From positions 1-12,551 of the forward strand of contig JAGPUY010000419.1 of the NCBI GenBank assembly GCA_018067265.1: a DNA stretch of 12,551 bases, read 5' to 3'. A program made the position numbers and the translations under genes. Position 1 is the stretch's first letter; each line of letters begins with the position of its first letter. The notes below the pieces were generated by a model. That model was given only the letters and a program-made list of their open reading frames with translations. It was not told the DNA's origin and ran no database searches. Origin of the DNA: Oceanihabitans sp. (lineage in GTDB: Bacteria > Bacteroidota > Bacteroidia > Flavobacteriales > Flavobacteriaceae). Below, one piece after another: positions 6,225 to 12,551 of this stretch.

Positions 6225-8456
6225 TTAATATTTTATAAACTTTTTAACTTTTGTTTTCTCTCCAATATGTAATTGTAATACATACATACCTTCCTGTAAT
6301 TTAGAAACATTAATGGTATTGGTATATCTACCTTGAAGTACGGTTTGTCCTAACAAGTTTTTAATCTCGAAACTTTGCGCTTCTAACCCGATTAGGCTTA
6401 CGTTAAGCGTTTGTTTCACTGGATTAGGATACACTTTAAACTGATTATCTAAAGTATCTACGGTACTCGCAGCATAACTGTACGTAGCGCTTGTTGCTCC
6501 ACCAACACAAAAGGTTGTTGTTTCTGAACTAGTAAAAGAACTTCCGCTAGCTAATACCGTTCCGCCATCGGTTAAAGAATACGATCCATTTCCGTAAGAA
6601 CAGCAAATACCATCTCCGTACGTATCCTTAATGGTTAAAGAATAACACCCTGCTGGCAACTCTGTATTTATATTTAAGGTAGCGCCGTCTGCCTGACTAC
6701 CATAAGTTCCTCCGGATGCCACTACAGCACTAGAACCATCTGTAATAGTCCAAGATGTTTCTTCTGGGTAATTATCAAAAGTAATAGATAAAGTAACATC
6801 TGTAGTACCTGAACTTGCTGGACTAACAACTATAGATCTAGATACTTGATTTGCAGCATTCCCTGCAGCATCACTAACATTATAGTTTCTGGTATATGTA
6901 CCTGCAGTATTTGTATTTACAGTTCCTGTAGTTACGATACTAGAGGTTAAGTTTCCATCTATATTATCTGTTGCAGTAGCACCTTGTTCATTATACGTGT
7001 CTCCAACAGTTAAGTTAATCGTTGCGTTTCCTGTTAAAGTAATAACTGGTTTTTCAGTATCAGCCACACCACCTAAACAGAAGTTAGTAGTATCTGAACT
7101 TGTGAAAGAACTTCCAGAAACTAAAGTAGTAGAACCACTTGTAACATTAAAAGAACCATTACCATAAGAACAGCAAATACCATCTCCATACGCATCTGTA
7201 ATTACAAAATCATAACATCCATTTGGCAAACAGTACGTTTCATTTACTGTAGAACCATCTGCATTTGCAGTGGAATACGCACCTGAAGCTACTGTAGTTC
7301 CGCTTGTATTTTTGATTGTCCAAGCTGTTTCTTCTGGATAATTATCAAAAGTAATAGATACATTAATTTCATTATCATTACAAGCCGTAGAACAAGGAGC
7401 ACAATCTGGTCCTCCACAATCTACTCCCGTTTCACTTCCGTTTTGAATACCATCTGTACACGTTGGTGCAGTTACTGCGCCACATTTATCAGATAATGCT
7501 AAAGTACGTCTTGCACCTCCAGCTTCTAAAACAGCACGCATTCTTGTTTTTTGTCCTTGTGTAAATAAGTTCATACACGAGTCATTGGTATAATCCATAT
7601 AATTTTGTGGCATATCTGTAGAAGAACAAGAAGTTTGTCCGATTGGGCAACCACTATTAGAGGTTTGATGTGTTGGTGTATCACTTACAAAATCATTTCC
7701 ACAGTTAGAATCTCCCCAAATGTGACGCAGGTTAAAGTAATGTCCTATTTCGTGTGTTGTAGTTCTTCCGCCATCATAAGGAGCAGTAACAGCTCCTGTT
7801 CTACCAAAAGCGTTATAAATCATAATAATTCCATCTGTTGCTGCAGCACCACCTGGAAATTGCGCATAACCTAAAAGGTTAATTGTTTGTCCACCAGAAG
7901 TAGTTGTCATTTTTGGCACCACCCACATGTTAAGATATTCGGCGGTGTTCCAAGGATCAATTCCACCACTAGAAGAACGTTTTGCATCATCATTCGCATT
8001 CCAATCTTGACGCGTAGTAGACTTTCTAGTAATACCTGTTGTAGCATTTCCGTTTGGATCTACTGTAGATAAGCAGAATTCTATTTGTGTATCTGCCGCC
8101 TGCGACCAACTATTATCGGCATCTGGATTGGTACGTCTAAAATCTTCGTTTAAAACATCTAATTGCGATTGTATTTGTGCAAGGCTAATATTTTCTGTAC
8201 TATTTCTATACAATACATGTACAACTACTGGTATGGTAATTATACTACCATCTACTCGATATGCACTACTATTATTTTCTAATGCTTGTATTTTAGCTTG
8301 CGTGAAATTTTCTATTTCCGTCATTCGTTGTTCCAATTGTGGATCCAATTGTTTTCTATATTCCAGGTTTTCCATGGCAGCACATCTTCGATCTTGAGCG
8401 AAAATGGATACAACCATGAAAAAACACATAATTGATAATGTAAAGTTCTTTTTCAT
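6225..8456 (-). CDS. Secreted M43-type zinc metalloprotease with type IX secretion sorting domain
   Basis: This 743-residue extracellular protease has a signal peptide at 1-20 (KK, hydrophobic core, cut likely at SIFA|QD) and a propeptide to about 70. The catalytic domain (about 72-325) resembles pappalysin/cytophagalysin (M43), with the zinc site HEIGHYFNLRH (H235, E236, H239, H245) and a Met-turn in NYMDYTNDSCMN (M287). The metzincin glycine is Asn here (N242), which from memory is common in bacteroidete M43 enzymes. After it come a cysteine-rich CTDGIQNGSETGVDCGG-type linker (333-359), a beta-rich repeat (364-463), a DUF5011/HYR-like Ig domain (about 465-546), a second copy of the repeat (554-653), and a type A Por C-terminal sorting domain (about 672-743, starting FKVYPNPV and ending KKFIKY). 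It likely degrades proteins outside the cell. It is monocistronic with its own terminator. Confidence 0.93.
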   Translation of the reverse strand: MKKNFTLSIMCFFMVVSIFAQDRRCAAMENLEYRKQLDPQLEQRMTEIENFTQAKIQALENNSSAYRVDGSIITIPVVVHVLYRNSTENISLAQIQSQLDVLNEDFRRTNPDADNSWSQAADTQIEFCLSTVDPNGNATTGITRKSTTRQDWNANDDAKRSSSGGIDPWNTAEYLNMWVVPKMTTTSGGQTINLLGYAQFPGGAAATDGIIMIYNAFGRTGAVTAPYDGGRTTTHEIGHYFNLRHIWGDSNCGNDFVSDTPTHQTSNSGCPIGQTSCSSTDMPQNYMDYTNDSCMNLFTQGQKTRMRAVLEAGGARRTLALSDKCGAVTAPTCTDGIQNGSETGVDCGGPDCAPCSTACNDNEINVSITFDNYPEETAWTIKNTSGTTVASGAYSTANADGSTVNETYCLPNGCYDFVITDAYGDGICCSYGNGSFNVTSGSTTLVSGSSFTSSDTTNFCLGGVADTEKPVITLTGNATINLTVGDTYNEQGATATDNIDGNLTSSIVTTGTVNTNTAGTYTRNYNVSDAAGNAANQVSRSIVVSPASSGTTDVTLSITFDNYPEETSWTITDGSSAVVASGGTYGSQADGATLNINTELPAGCYSLTIKDTYGDGICCSYGNGSYSLTDGGTVLASGSSFTSSETTTFCVGGATSATYSYAASTVDTLDNQFKVYPNPVKQTLNVSLIGLEAQSFEIKNLLGQTVLQGRYTNTINVSKLQEGMYVLQLHIGEKTKVKKFIKY
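6498..6797 (-). repeat. Second copy of the ~100-residue internal repeat of the M43 protease
   Basis: Encodes residues 554-653, which align along their whole length with residues 364-463 (encoded at 7068-7367). Both copies share ITFDNYPEET-WTI, the DGICCSYGNGS block with vicinal cysteines, and SGSSFTSS near the end. The DNA is also similar, including an identical 20-base stretch GAACAGCAAATACCATCTCC at about 6599 and 7169. This points to duplication within the gene or exchange between copies. Confidence 0.9.
7068..7367 (-). repeat. First copy of the ~100-residue internal repeat of the M43 protease
   Basis: Encodes residues 364-463, placed between the cysteine-rich linker and the Ig-like domain. 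Four conserved cysteines (409, 414, 428, 429) plus C460 near the end suggest disulfide-stabilised beta modules. The second copy replaces the first of these cysteines (residue E599 region), so the disulfide pattern differs between the two. Confidence 0.88.
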
Positions 8457-8575
8457 ACGAATATTGTATTTTTTTAGTTAATATTTTGCTGAAAGTAATA
8501 TTTTCAATTTAAAAAAATACTTAAATCACATTTTTTCGACGAAATACATTTTATCTGTAAAAAAACCCCTATATT

Positions 8576-8592
8576 TTACGGTTTTACCGTAA
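8576..8592. promoter_or_regulatory. Perfect inverted repeat in the divergent promoter region
   Basis: TTACGGT-TTT-ACCGTAA has perfect 7-bp arms with a 3-bp spacer, 30 bp before the ABC ATPase ATG and about 120 bp before the protease start. It lies in the 166-bp AT-rich gap (8457-8622) that must carry both divergent promoters. I could not assign a convincing TTG / TAnnTTTG promoter pair to either gene. The symmetry suits a dimeric regulator or a hairpin in the 5' leader of the ABC mRNA; there is no T-run, so it is not a terminator. The 20 bp before the ATG holds AAGG directly adjoining the start, too close to serve as a normal Shine-Dalgarno site. Confidence 0.4.
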
Positions 8593-8622
8593 TTTTAAAG
8601 GATAAAAACACCATTTTTAAGG

Positions 8623-10314
8623 ATGTTAAAAAACAAAATACTCACTATTGAAAACCTTTCTATTTCCTTCTATAATAAACAGGAAGAAAAAGAAATTATA
8701 CATAACATTTCGTATCACTTAAATGAAAATGAAATATTAGGTATTGTTGGTGAATCTGGCTCTGGAAAATCTGTTTCCACTTTGGCAATATTAGGACTAT
8801 TACCAAAAAACATATCCAAAATCACCAACGGAAGCATTTTATACAAAGGCGAGGATTTAACAAAATTAGATGCAAAAGGGTTTCAGAAAATAAGAGGAAA
8901 AAAAATAGCTATTATTTTTCAAGAACCTATGAGTTCTTTAAATCCTTCTATGACTTGCGGAAAACAAGTTCTTGAAATTGTTATACAACACACTAGCTTA
9001 ACTAAAACCGAAGCAAAAGCACATGTAATCGATTTATTTGAACAAGTAAAGCTTCCTATTCCGAAAACTACTTACAACAAATATCCGCATGAAATATCTG
9101 GCGGACAAATGCAACGGGTTATGATTGCCATGGCAATTGCTTGCGAACCGGAGATTTTAATTGCAGACGAACCCACAACGGCTTTGGATGTAACCGTCCA
9201 AAAAGAGATCATTTTGCTTCTAAAAGAGTTACAAGCAAAAACCAAAATGAGTATTCTTTTTATTACACACGATCTGTCTTTGATCTCTGAAATTGCACAT
9301 CGCGTATTAGTTATGTATCAAGGTGACATTGTAGAACAAGGCAGCATAGAACAAATATTTAAAAACCCAGAAAACAATTATACCAAAGCACTTATAAGTT
9401 CTAGACCTTCTTTAAACACAAGGCTAAAAACACTACCGACTATTCAGGATTATTTGCAAGAAACCACTTCCAAAGAAATAATAACAGCCGAAGAAAGGCA
9501 AAAACATCACGAAGTTATTTACAGCAGACCTCCTTTATTAGAGGTCATAAATCTAGAAAAGGAATATTTTAGTACTTCTGGTTGGTTTAACAAAACAGTA
9601 GGTTTTAAAGCTGTAAACGATGTGAGTTTTAAATTATATGAAGGAGAAACTTTAGGGTTGGTTGGTGAATCTGGTTGCGGAAAATCTACACTCGGTAAGG
9701 CTATTTTGCAGTTAGATAAAGCGACAGCCGGAAGCATTTTATATAAAGGAGTAGATATTACTAAAATAGCTCCTCAGGAAATGCGAGTACTTAGAAAAGA
9801 CATTCAAATTATTTTTCAAGATCCTTATGCTTCACTAAACCCAAGACTTACTATTGGAAATGCAATTTTGGAACCAATGAAAGTGCATAACCTTTATAAT
9901 ACGTATACTGAAAGAAAAGAAAAAGTTTTAGAGATTTTACATCGAGTTGGATTAGATGCGGATGCATTTAACAGATATCCACATGCATTTTCTGGCGGAC
10001 AAAGACAACGTGTTGGAATTGCTAGAACCATTGCATTACAACCAAAATTAATTATTTGCGACGAATCTGTTTCGGCTTTAGACATTTCTGTGCAAGCGCA
10101 AGTTCTAAATTTATTGAATGAATTAAAAGCAGATTTTGGTTTTACTTATATATTTATCTCACACGATTTGGCTGTTGTAAAATATATGTCAGATCAATTG
10201 TTAGTAATGAATGCTGGTAAAATTGAAGAGTTAGAGGATGCAGATGTAATTTATAACAATCCGAAAAAGGAATATACAAAAAAGTTAATTCACGCCATAC
10301 CCAAAGGGCTATAG
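8623..10314 (+). CDS. Double ATPase subunit of a peptide/nickel-family ABC transporter (DppD-DppF fusion type, YejF/GsiA-like)
   Basis: This 563-residue cytoplasmic protein joins two complete ABC ATPases and would power an oligopeptide-type permease. Domain 1 (about 5-270) has Walker A GESGSGKS (43-50), Q-loop FQEPMSSLNP, signature ISGGQMQR (158-165), Walker B ILIADEP with E183, and switch H216. Domain 2 (about 305-563) has Walker A GESGCGKS (348-355), FQDPYASLNPR, signature FSGGQRQR (456-463), Walker B LIICDES with E481, and H514. Both sites look catalytically competent. Each domain ends with the oligopeptide-family tail (EQIFKNPENNYTKALISSRP; YNNPKKEYTKKLIHAIP). No permease or substrate-binding protein gene is present in the window on either side, so the partners must be elsewhere. 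The start at 8623 puts the ILTIENLSISF strand at residue 6, as usual. Confidence 0.94.
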   Translation: MLKNKILTIENLSISFYNKQEEKEIIHNISYHLNENEILGIVGESGSGKSVSTLAILGLLPKNISKITNGSILYKGEDLTKLDAKGFQKIRGKKIAIIFQEPMSSLNPSMTCGKQVLEIVIQHTSLTKTEAKAHVIDLFEQVKLPIPKTTYNKYPHEISGGQMQRVMIAMAIACEPEILIADEPTTALDVTVQKEIILLLKELQAKTKMSILFITHDLSLISEIAHRVLVMYQGDIVEQGSIEQIFKNPENNYTKALISSRPSLNTRLKTLPTIQDYLQETTSKEIITAEERQKHHEVIYSRPPLLEVINLEKEYFSTSGWFNKTVGFKAVNDVSFKLYEGETLGLVGESGCGKSTLGKAILQLDKATAGSILYKGVDITKIAPQEMRVLRKDIQIIFQDPYASLNPRLTIGNAILEPMKVHNLYNTYTERKEKVLEILHRVGLDADAFNRYPHAFSGGQRQRVGIARTIALQPKLIICDESVSALDISVQAQVLNLLNELKADFGFTYIFISHDLAVVKYMSDQLLVMNAGKIEELEDADVIYNNPKKEYTKKLIHAIPKGL

Positions 10315-10613
10315 CATGAATACTTTTTTTGTTAAATACAATAGGCTTGCTATAAATTTGAATGTGTTTCTTACTTTTTTAAAAAGTTTTAAAAAAAATA
10401 AATCCGTATTCATAATTCATAATTTTAGGTTAAGTCTATGGTAGACTCGGGTTATTATTTGGTACATTTGGGGACTGCTAATATGAAACTTATTTTAGTA
10501 TAATCAGTTAAAAAGCACAATAAATCGATGAAATACATTAAATTTTAACATTTCAACTACTTTCGAAGTCCTTTCCTCCTATTTTCAATACCTAAAACAT
10601 GTGCTACTGGATA
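10315..10613. other. AT-rich gene-free stretch between convergent genes
   Basis: I find no supported gene in these 299 bp. An A/T-only inverted repeat (ACTTTTTTAAAAAGT, about 10373-10387) with an A-run after it is at best a weak terminator for the ABC gene. A small hairpin AGTCT-ATGGT-AGACT is at 10433-10447. Two plus-strand matches to the bacteroidete -7 box TAnnTTTG occur at 10353-10360 (with TTTG at 10328-10331, a 21-bp spacing) and 10463-10470, but no convincing gene follows. A 21-codon plus-strand frame at 10438-10503 is too short to call. Confidence 0.5.
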
Positions 10614-10851
10614 CTAACTTTTACCATAATTAGAGCGCTTGTCTTCTCCTAATCCTTTTGCCACTTGATTGGTCATTTTAATAACGAAGACTTCTTCCAC
10701 ATTAGGAAAAGATAAATCACGACCATAATGATCTACTTTTTCTCCTCTTGAAGATGGTGTTTTGAACAAAACGGTATGTTATCCTTTTATAATCCTACTC
10801 TACTTTATATTGGTATTTAACAAATTCTCCGTTAAAGAATTGTATTTTCAT
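10614..10851 (-). pseudogene. Decayed C-terminal remnant of an unrecognised gene
   Basis: The minus strand carries protein-like sequence broken into two frames. The upstream part (10851 to 10795) reads MKIQFFNGEFVKYQYKVE and ends at TAG; the frame is open back to 10878 with ESLIFG before the Met. The downstream part (10778 to 10614) is a 54-codon frame with no ATG near its beginning, reading HTVLFKTPSSRGEKVDHY and on through GRDLSFPNVEEVFVIKMTNQ to a final YGKS and TAG. Joining them needs a one-base shift in an AAAA run (about 10785-10788) and reading through TAA at 10779-10781. The composition (charged, regularly spaced hydrophobics) is much more protein-like than the surrounding DNA. It lies downstream of scoB on the same strand, so it may be a lost third gene of that operon. 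I do not recognise the family. Confidence 0.45.
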
Positions 10852-10949
10852 TCCGAATATTAAAGACTCATTTGAATTTCACATATTCGATTACTTTAAA
10901 TCGGAATAATGGAATTCGCTGTTAATGTTTTTAACTAAAAATTAAACTG

Positions 10950-11603
10950 CTACAAGCTCATTTCTGGTATTTCTCCTTCCACAATTAAATGACCTTCTGT
11001 AGCATTTTGAATATCTTCCACCGAAACTCCCGGAGCACGTTCTAGCAATTTAAATCCGTTTGCCGTTACTTCTAAAACAGCCAAATTAGTAACAATCTTT
11101 TTTACACAACCAACTCCCGTTAAAGGCAGACTGCAATTTTTAAGCAATTTAGATTCGCCTGCTCTATTGGTATGCATCATGGCAACAATTATATTTTCTG
11201 CACTTGCAACTAAATCCATTGCGCCACCCATTCCTTTTACCATTTTCCCTGGAATTTTCCAGTTGGCAATATCTCCATTTTCAGAAACTTCCATAGCACC
11301 AAGAATAGTAAGGTCTACATGTTTTCCTCTAATCATAGCGAAGCTCATTGCGGAATCGAAAAAACTAGCTCCAGGAAGCGTGGTAATGGTTTGTTTTCCC
11401 GCGTTAATAATATCTGCATCTTCTTCCCCTTCAAAAGGAAATGGACCCATTCCTAAAACGCCATTTTCACTTTGAAATTCTACTTCTATATCGTCTCTAA
11501 CATAGTTTGCTACTAATGTTGGTATACCAATACCAAGGTTTACGTAGTAACCGTCTTGTACTTCTTTTGCAATTCGTTTTGCTATTCCTGTTTTATCTAA
11601 CAT
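10950..11603 (-). CDS. scoB: 3-oxoacid (succinyl-CoA:acetoacetate) CoA-transferase subunit B
   Basis: The beta subunit carries the catalytic glutamate of the two-subunit CoA-transferase that exchanges CoA between succinyl-CoA and acetoacetate in ketone-body, leucine or short-chain fatty-acid breakdown. The 217 residues match the usual length. E46 in FQSENGVLGMGPFP is the glutamate that forms the acyl-CoA thioester, and NLGIGIPTL (22-30) is the glycine-rich CoA-site loop. Other family blocks are DADIINAGKQTIT (62-74), SFAMIRGKHVDLTILGAMEV (87-106) and WKIPGKMVKGMGGAMDLV (114-131). The start MLDKTGIAKRIAKEV is typical. It follows scoA on the same strand, but with a 145-bp gap filled by a palindromic repeat, where these subunits are usually only a few bases apart. 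The exact acceptor acid is inferred from the family. Confidence 0.95.
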   Translation of the reverse strand: MLDKTGIAKRIAKEVQDGYYVNLGIGIPTLVANYVRDDIEVEFQSENGVLGMGPFPFEGEEDADIINAGKQTITTLPGASFFDSAMSFAMIRGKHVDLTILGAMEVSENGDIANWKIPGKMVKGMGGAMDLVASAENIIVAMMHTNRAGESKLLKNCSLPLTGVGCVKKIVTNLAVLEVTANGFKLLERAPGVSVEDIQNATEGHLIVEGEIPEMSL

Positions 11604-11616
11604 GCTCTTTTGTTTT

Positions 11617-11744
11617 TTGTCATTCCTGCGAAGGCAGGAATCTTTTTAATTGAAACTGTAATTCTGTAAATGGATTCCTGCTTTACTCTTTAATTTCTTT
11701 TTAATTATTGAAATCATGAACCTTAGATGTAGCAGGAATGACAA
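11617..11744. repeat. Palindromic MITE-like element between scoA and scoB
   Basis: The outer ends are perfect 13-bp inverted repeats: TTGTCATTCCTGC (11617-11629) and GCAGGAATGACAA (11732-11744). The left end also folds locally as ATTCCTGC-GAAG-GCAGGAAT (11622-11641), and a further ATTCCTGC at 11674-11681 can pair with the right end. The interior is AT-rich with no coding capacity. The core GTCATTCCTGCGAAGGCAGG is a kind of dispersed intergenic repeat I know from many bacterial genomes. The right edge is 4 bp beyond the scoA stop codon (11749-11751) and the left edge 13 bp before the scoB ATG, so the element occupies nearly the whole gap and would be transcribed within the scoAB message. Confidence 0.85.
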
Positions 11745-11748
11745 TTCT

Positions 11749-12450
11749 TTAACTTCTTTGTCTTACAGTTCTCTGCTCAATTCTTTTTTCATATTTAGCA
11801 CCTTGAAAAATGCGTTGTACAAATATACCTGGAATATGAATTTGATTCGGATCTAGTGTTCCTACAGGAACCAATTCTTCTACCTCAGCAACAGTAATTT
11901 TTGCTGCACCACACATATTCGGATTAAAGTTTCTAGCAGTACCTTTAAAGATTAAATTTCCTGCAGCATCTCCTTTCCATGCTTTTACAAAAGCATAATC
12001 TGCCTTAAAAGCATGTTCTAACACATACATTTTACCATCGAATTCTCTGGTTTCTTTTCCTTCTGCTACTTCTGTACCAAAACCTGCTGGTGTATAAATT
12101 GCAGGAAACCCAGCTTGTGCTGCTCTACAACGTTCTGCTAATGTACCTTGAGGAATAAGCTCTACATCTAATTCACCAGATAGCATCTGACGTTCAAATT
12201 CTGCGTTTTCGCCAACATAAGAAGAAATCATTTTTTTGATTTGATTTTGATGTAATAATAAACCCAAACCAAAATCGTCTACTCCTGCATTGTTAGAAAT
12301 ACAGGTTAGTCCTTTTATATTCATTTTTACTAATTCTGCTATGGAATTTTCAGCAATACCAGAAAGACCAAAACCACCAAACATGAACGTCATGTTGTCT
12401 TGAACTCCTTGCAGTGCTTCTTGTACAGAATTTACTTTTTTATTAATCAT
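11749..12450 (-). CDS. scoA: 3-oxoacid (succinyl-CoA:acetoacetate) CoA-transferase subunit A
   Basis: The alpha subunit partners with ScoB to form the heteromeric CoA-transferase. I place the start at 12450 (MINKKVNSVQEALQGV), giving 233 residues. A longer frame opens at 12495, but its 15 extra residues (MAFLFRIFQFQKITK) are not family-like, and the DNA just before 12450 (TTACAAAA) is a typical A-rich bacteroidete leader. Family motifs are FMFGGFGLSGIAENSI (glycine-rich CoA-binding loop), CISNNAGVDDFGLGLLL, MISSYVGENAEFERQ, SGELDVELIPQGTLAERCRA, FYTPAGFGTEVAEGK-like IYTPAGFGTEVAEGKETR, and the final EKRIEQRTVR, the usual end of the subunit. After that end only QRS precedes the stop, which is 4 bp from the palindromic element. 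It is first in the operon; its promoter should lie between 12451 and the window edge. Confidence 0.94.
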   Translation of the reverse strand: MINKKVNSVQEALQGVQDNMTFMFGGFGLSGIAENSIAELVKMNIKGLTCISNNAGVDDFGLGLLLHQNQIKKMISSYVGENAEFERQMLSGELDVELIPQGTLAERCRAAQAGFPAIYTPAGFGTEVAEGKETREFDGKMYVLEHAFKADYAFVKAWKGDAAGNLIFKGTARNFNPNMCGAAKITVAEVEELVPVGTLDPNQIHIPGIFVQRIFQGAKYEKRIEQRTVRQRS

Positions 12451-12531
12451 TTTTGTAATTTTTTGGAACTGAAAAATACGAAATAAAAAAGCCATTCGGA
12501 ATAGAATCGCTTTGAAATTATGTGTGACTAT

Positions 12532-12548
12532 TAGTAAATTATTTACTA
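12532..12548. promoter_or_regulatory. Inverted repeat upstream of scoA
   Basis: TAGTAAA-TTA-TTTACTA is a perfect 7-bp inverted repeat with a 3-bp spacer, about 80 bp upstream of the chosen scoA start. The spacing would suit an operator. It may equally belong to a divergent neighbour beyond the window edge, and its AT-only middle makes chance likely. Confidence 0.3.
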
Positions 12549-12551
12549 TTA

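Noticed and set aside
7605..8397. Several plus-strand open frames of 60-90 codons opposite the protease gene.
   Set aside because: They lie antisense to a gene with clear signal peptide, zinc site and sorting domain, and their translations are low-complexity Ser/Thr/Cys-rich shadows of its codons.
10438..10503. A 21-codon plus-strand reading frame (MVDSGYYLVHLGTANMKLIL...) in the gap after the ABC gene, just upstream of which lie promoter-like TAnnTTTG matches.
   Set aside because: It is too short, has no ribosome-binding context or homology I recognise, and its ATG lies in the loop of a small hairpin; one TAnnTTTG match lies inside the frame itself.
12451..12495. A 15-residue N-terminal extension of ScoA beginning at 12495.
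   Set aside because: The extension does not resemble the family, while MINKKVNSVQEAL at 12450 is a standard ScoA start preceded by an A-rich leader.

Overview
The window reads as chromosomal DNA from an aerobic member of the Bacteroidota, most likely the family Flavobacteriaceae. The evidence is AT-rich intergenic DNA, starts with A-rich leaders rather than Shine-Dalgarno sites, a large secreted protease ending in a type IX secretion (Por) sorting domain, a magnesium-type HemB, and several short intergenic repeats of kinds I associate with flavobacterial genomes. All genes look like ordinary chromosomal genes. There is no rRNA, tRNA, CRISPR array, prophage, transposase or integrase.

Layout. 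Positions 3-5997 are all on the plus strand. This stretch holds the 3' part of hemF (oxygen-dependent coproporphyrinogen III oxidase), a small YchJ-type SEC-C protein 1 bp downstream, hemB (porphobilinogen synthase), a CNNM/CBS membrane protein, an O6-alkylguanine-DNA alkyltransferase, a membrane-anchored class C beta-lactamase-fold serine hydrolase, and a DEDDy-type 3'-5' exonuclease of the PolB-like predicted family. Two convergent terminators (6014-6068 plus, 6164-6192 minus) separate this from a minus-strand secreted M43 metalloprotease (6225-8456). A 166-bp divergent promoter region follows, then a plus-strand gene for a double ATPase of the peptide/nickel ABC family (8623-10314). After a 635-bp gene-poor convergent gap containing a decayed minus-strand gene, the last two genes are the minus-strand scoB and scoA subunits of a 3-oxoacid CoA-transferase (10950-12450).

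How the genes relate. hemF and hemB act in the same pathway (heme synthesis). scoA and scoB encode two subunits of one enzyme that moves CoA between succinyl-CoA and acetoacetate. The DNA-repair alkyltransferase, exonuclease, hydrolase, CNNM protein, protease and ABC ATPase look like independent housekeeping or accessory genes.

The most notable content is between the genes. An approximately 85-bp tandem duplication follows hemB and carries what looks like a second, synonymously diverged copy of the last hemB codons (ending in residues AKDVVKLLNE before a stop). A head-to-head pair of 30-bp hairpin repeats sits just before hemB. A roughly 128-bp palindromic, MITE-like element separates scoA from scoB. 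A frameshifted gene remnant lies downstream of scoB. I see no convincing new multi-gene system. The repeats and the hemB tail relic are the best leads.
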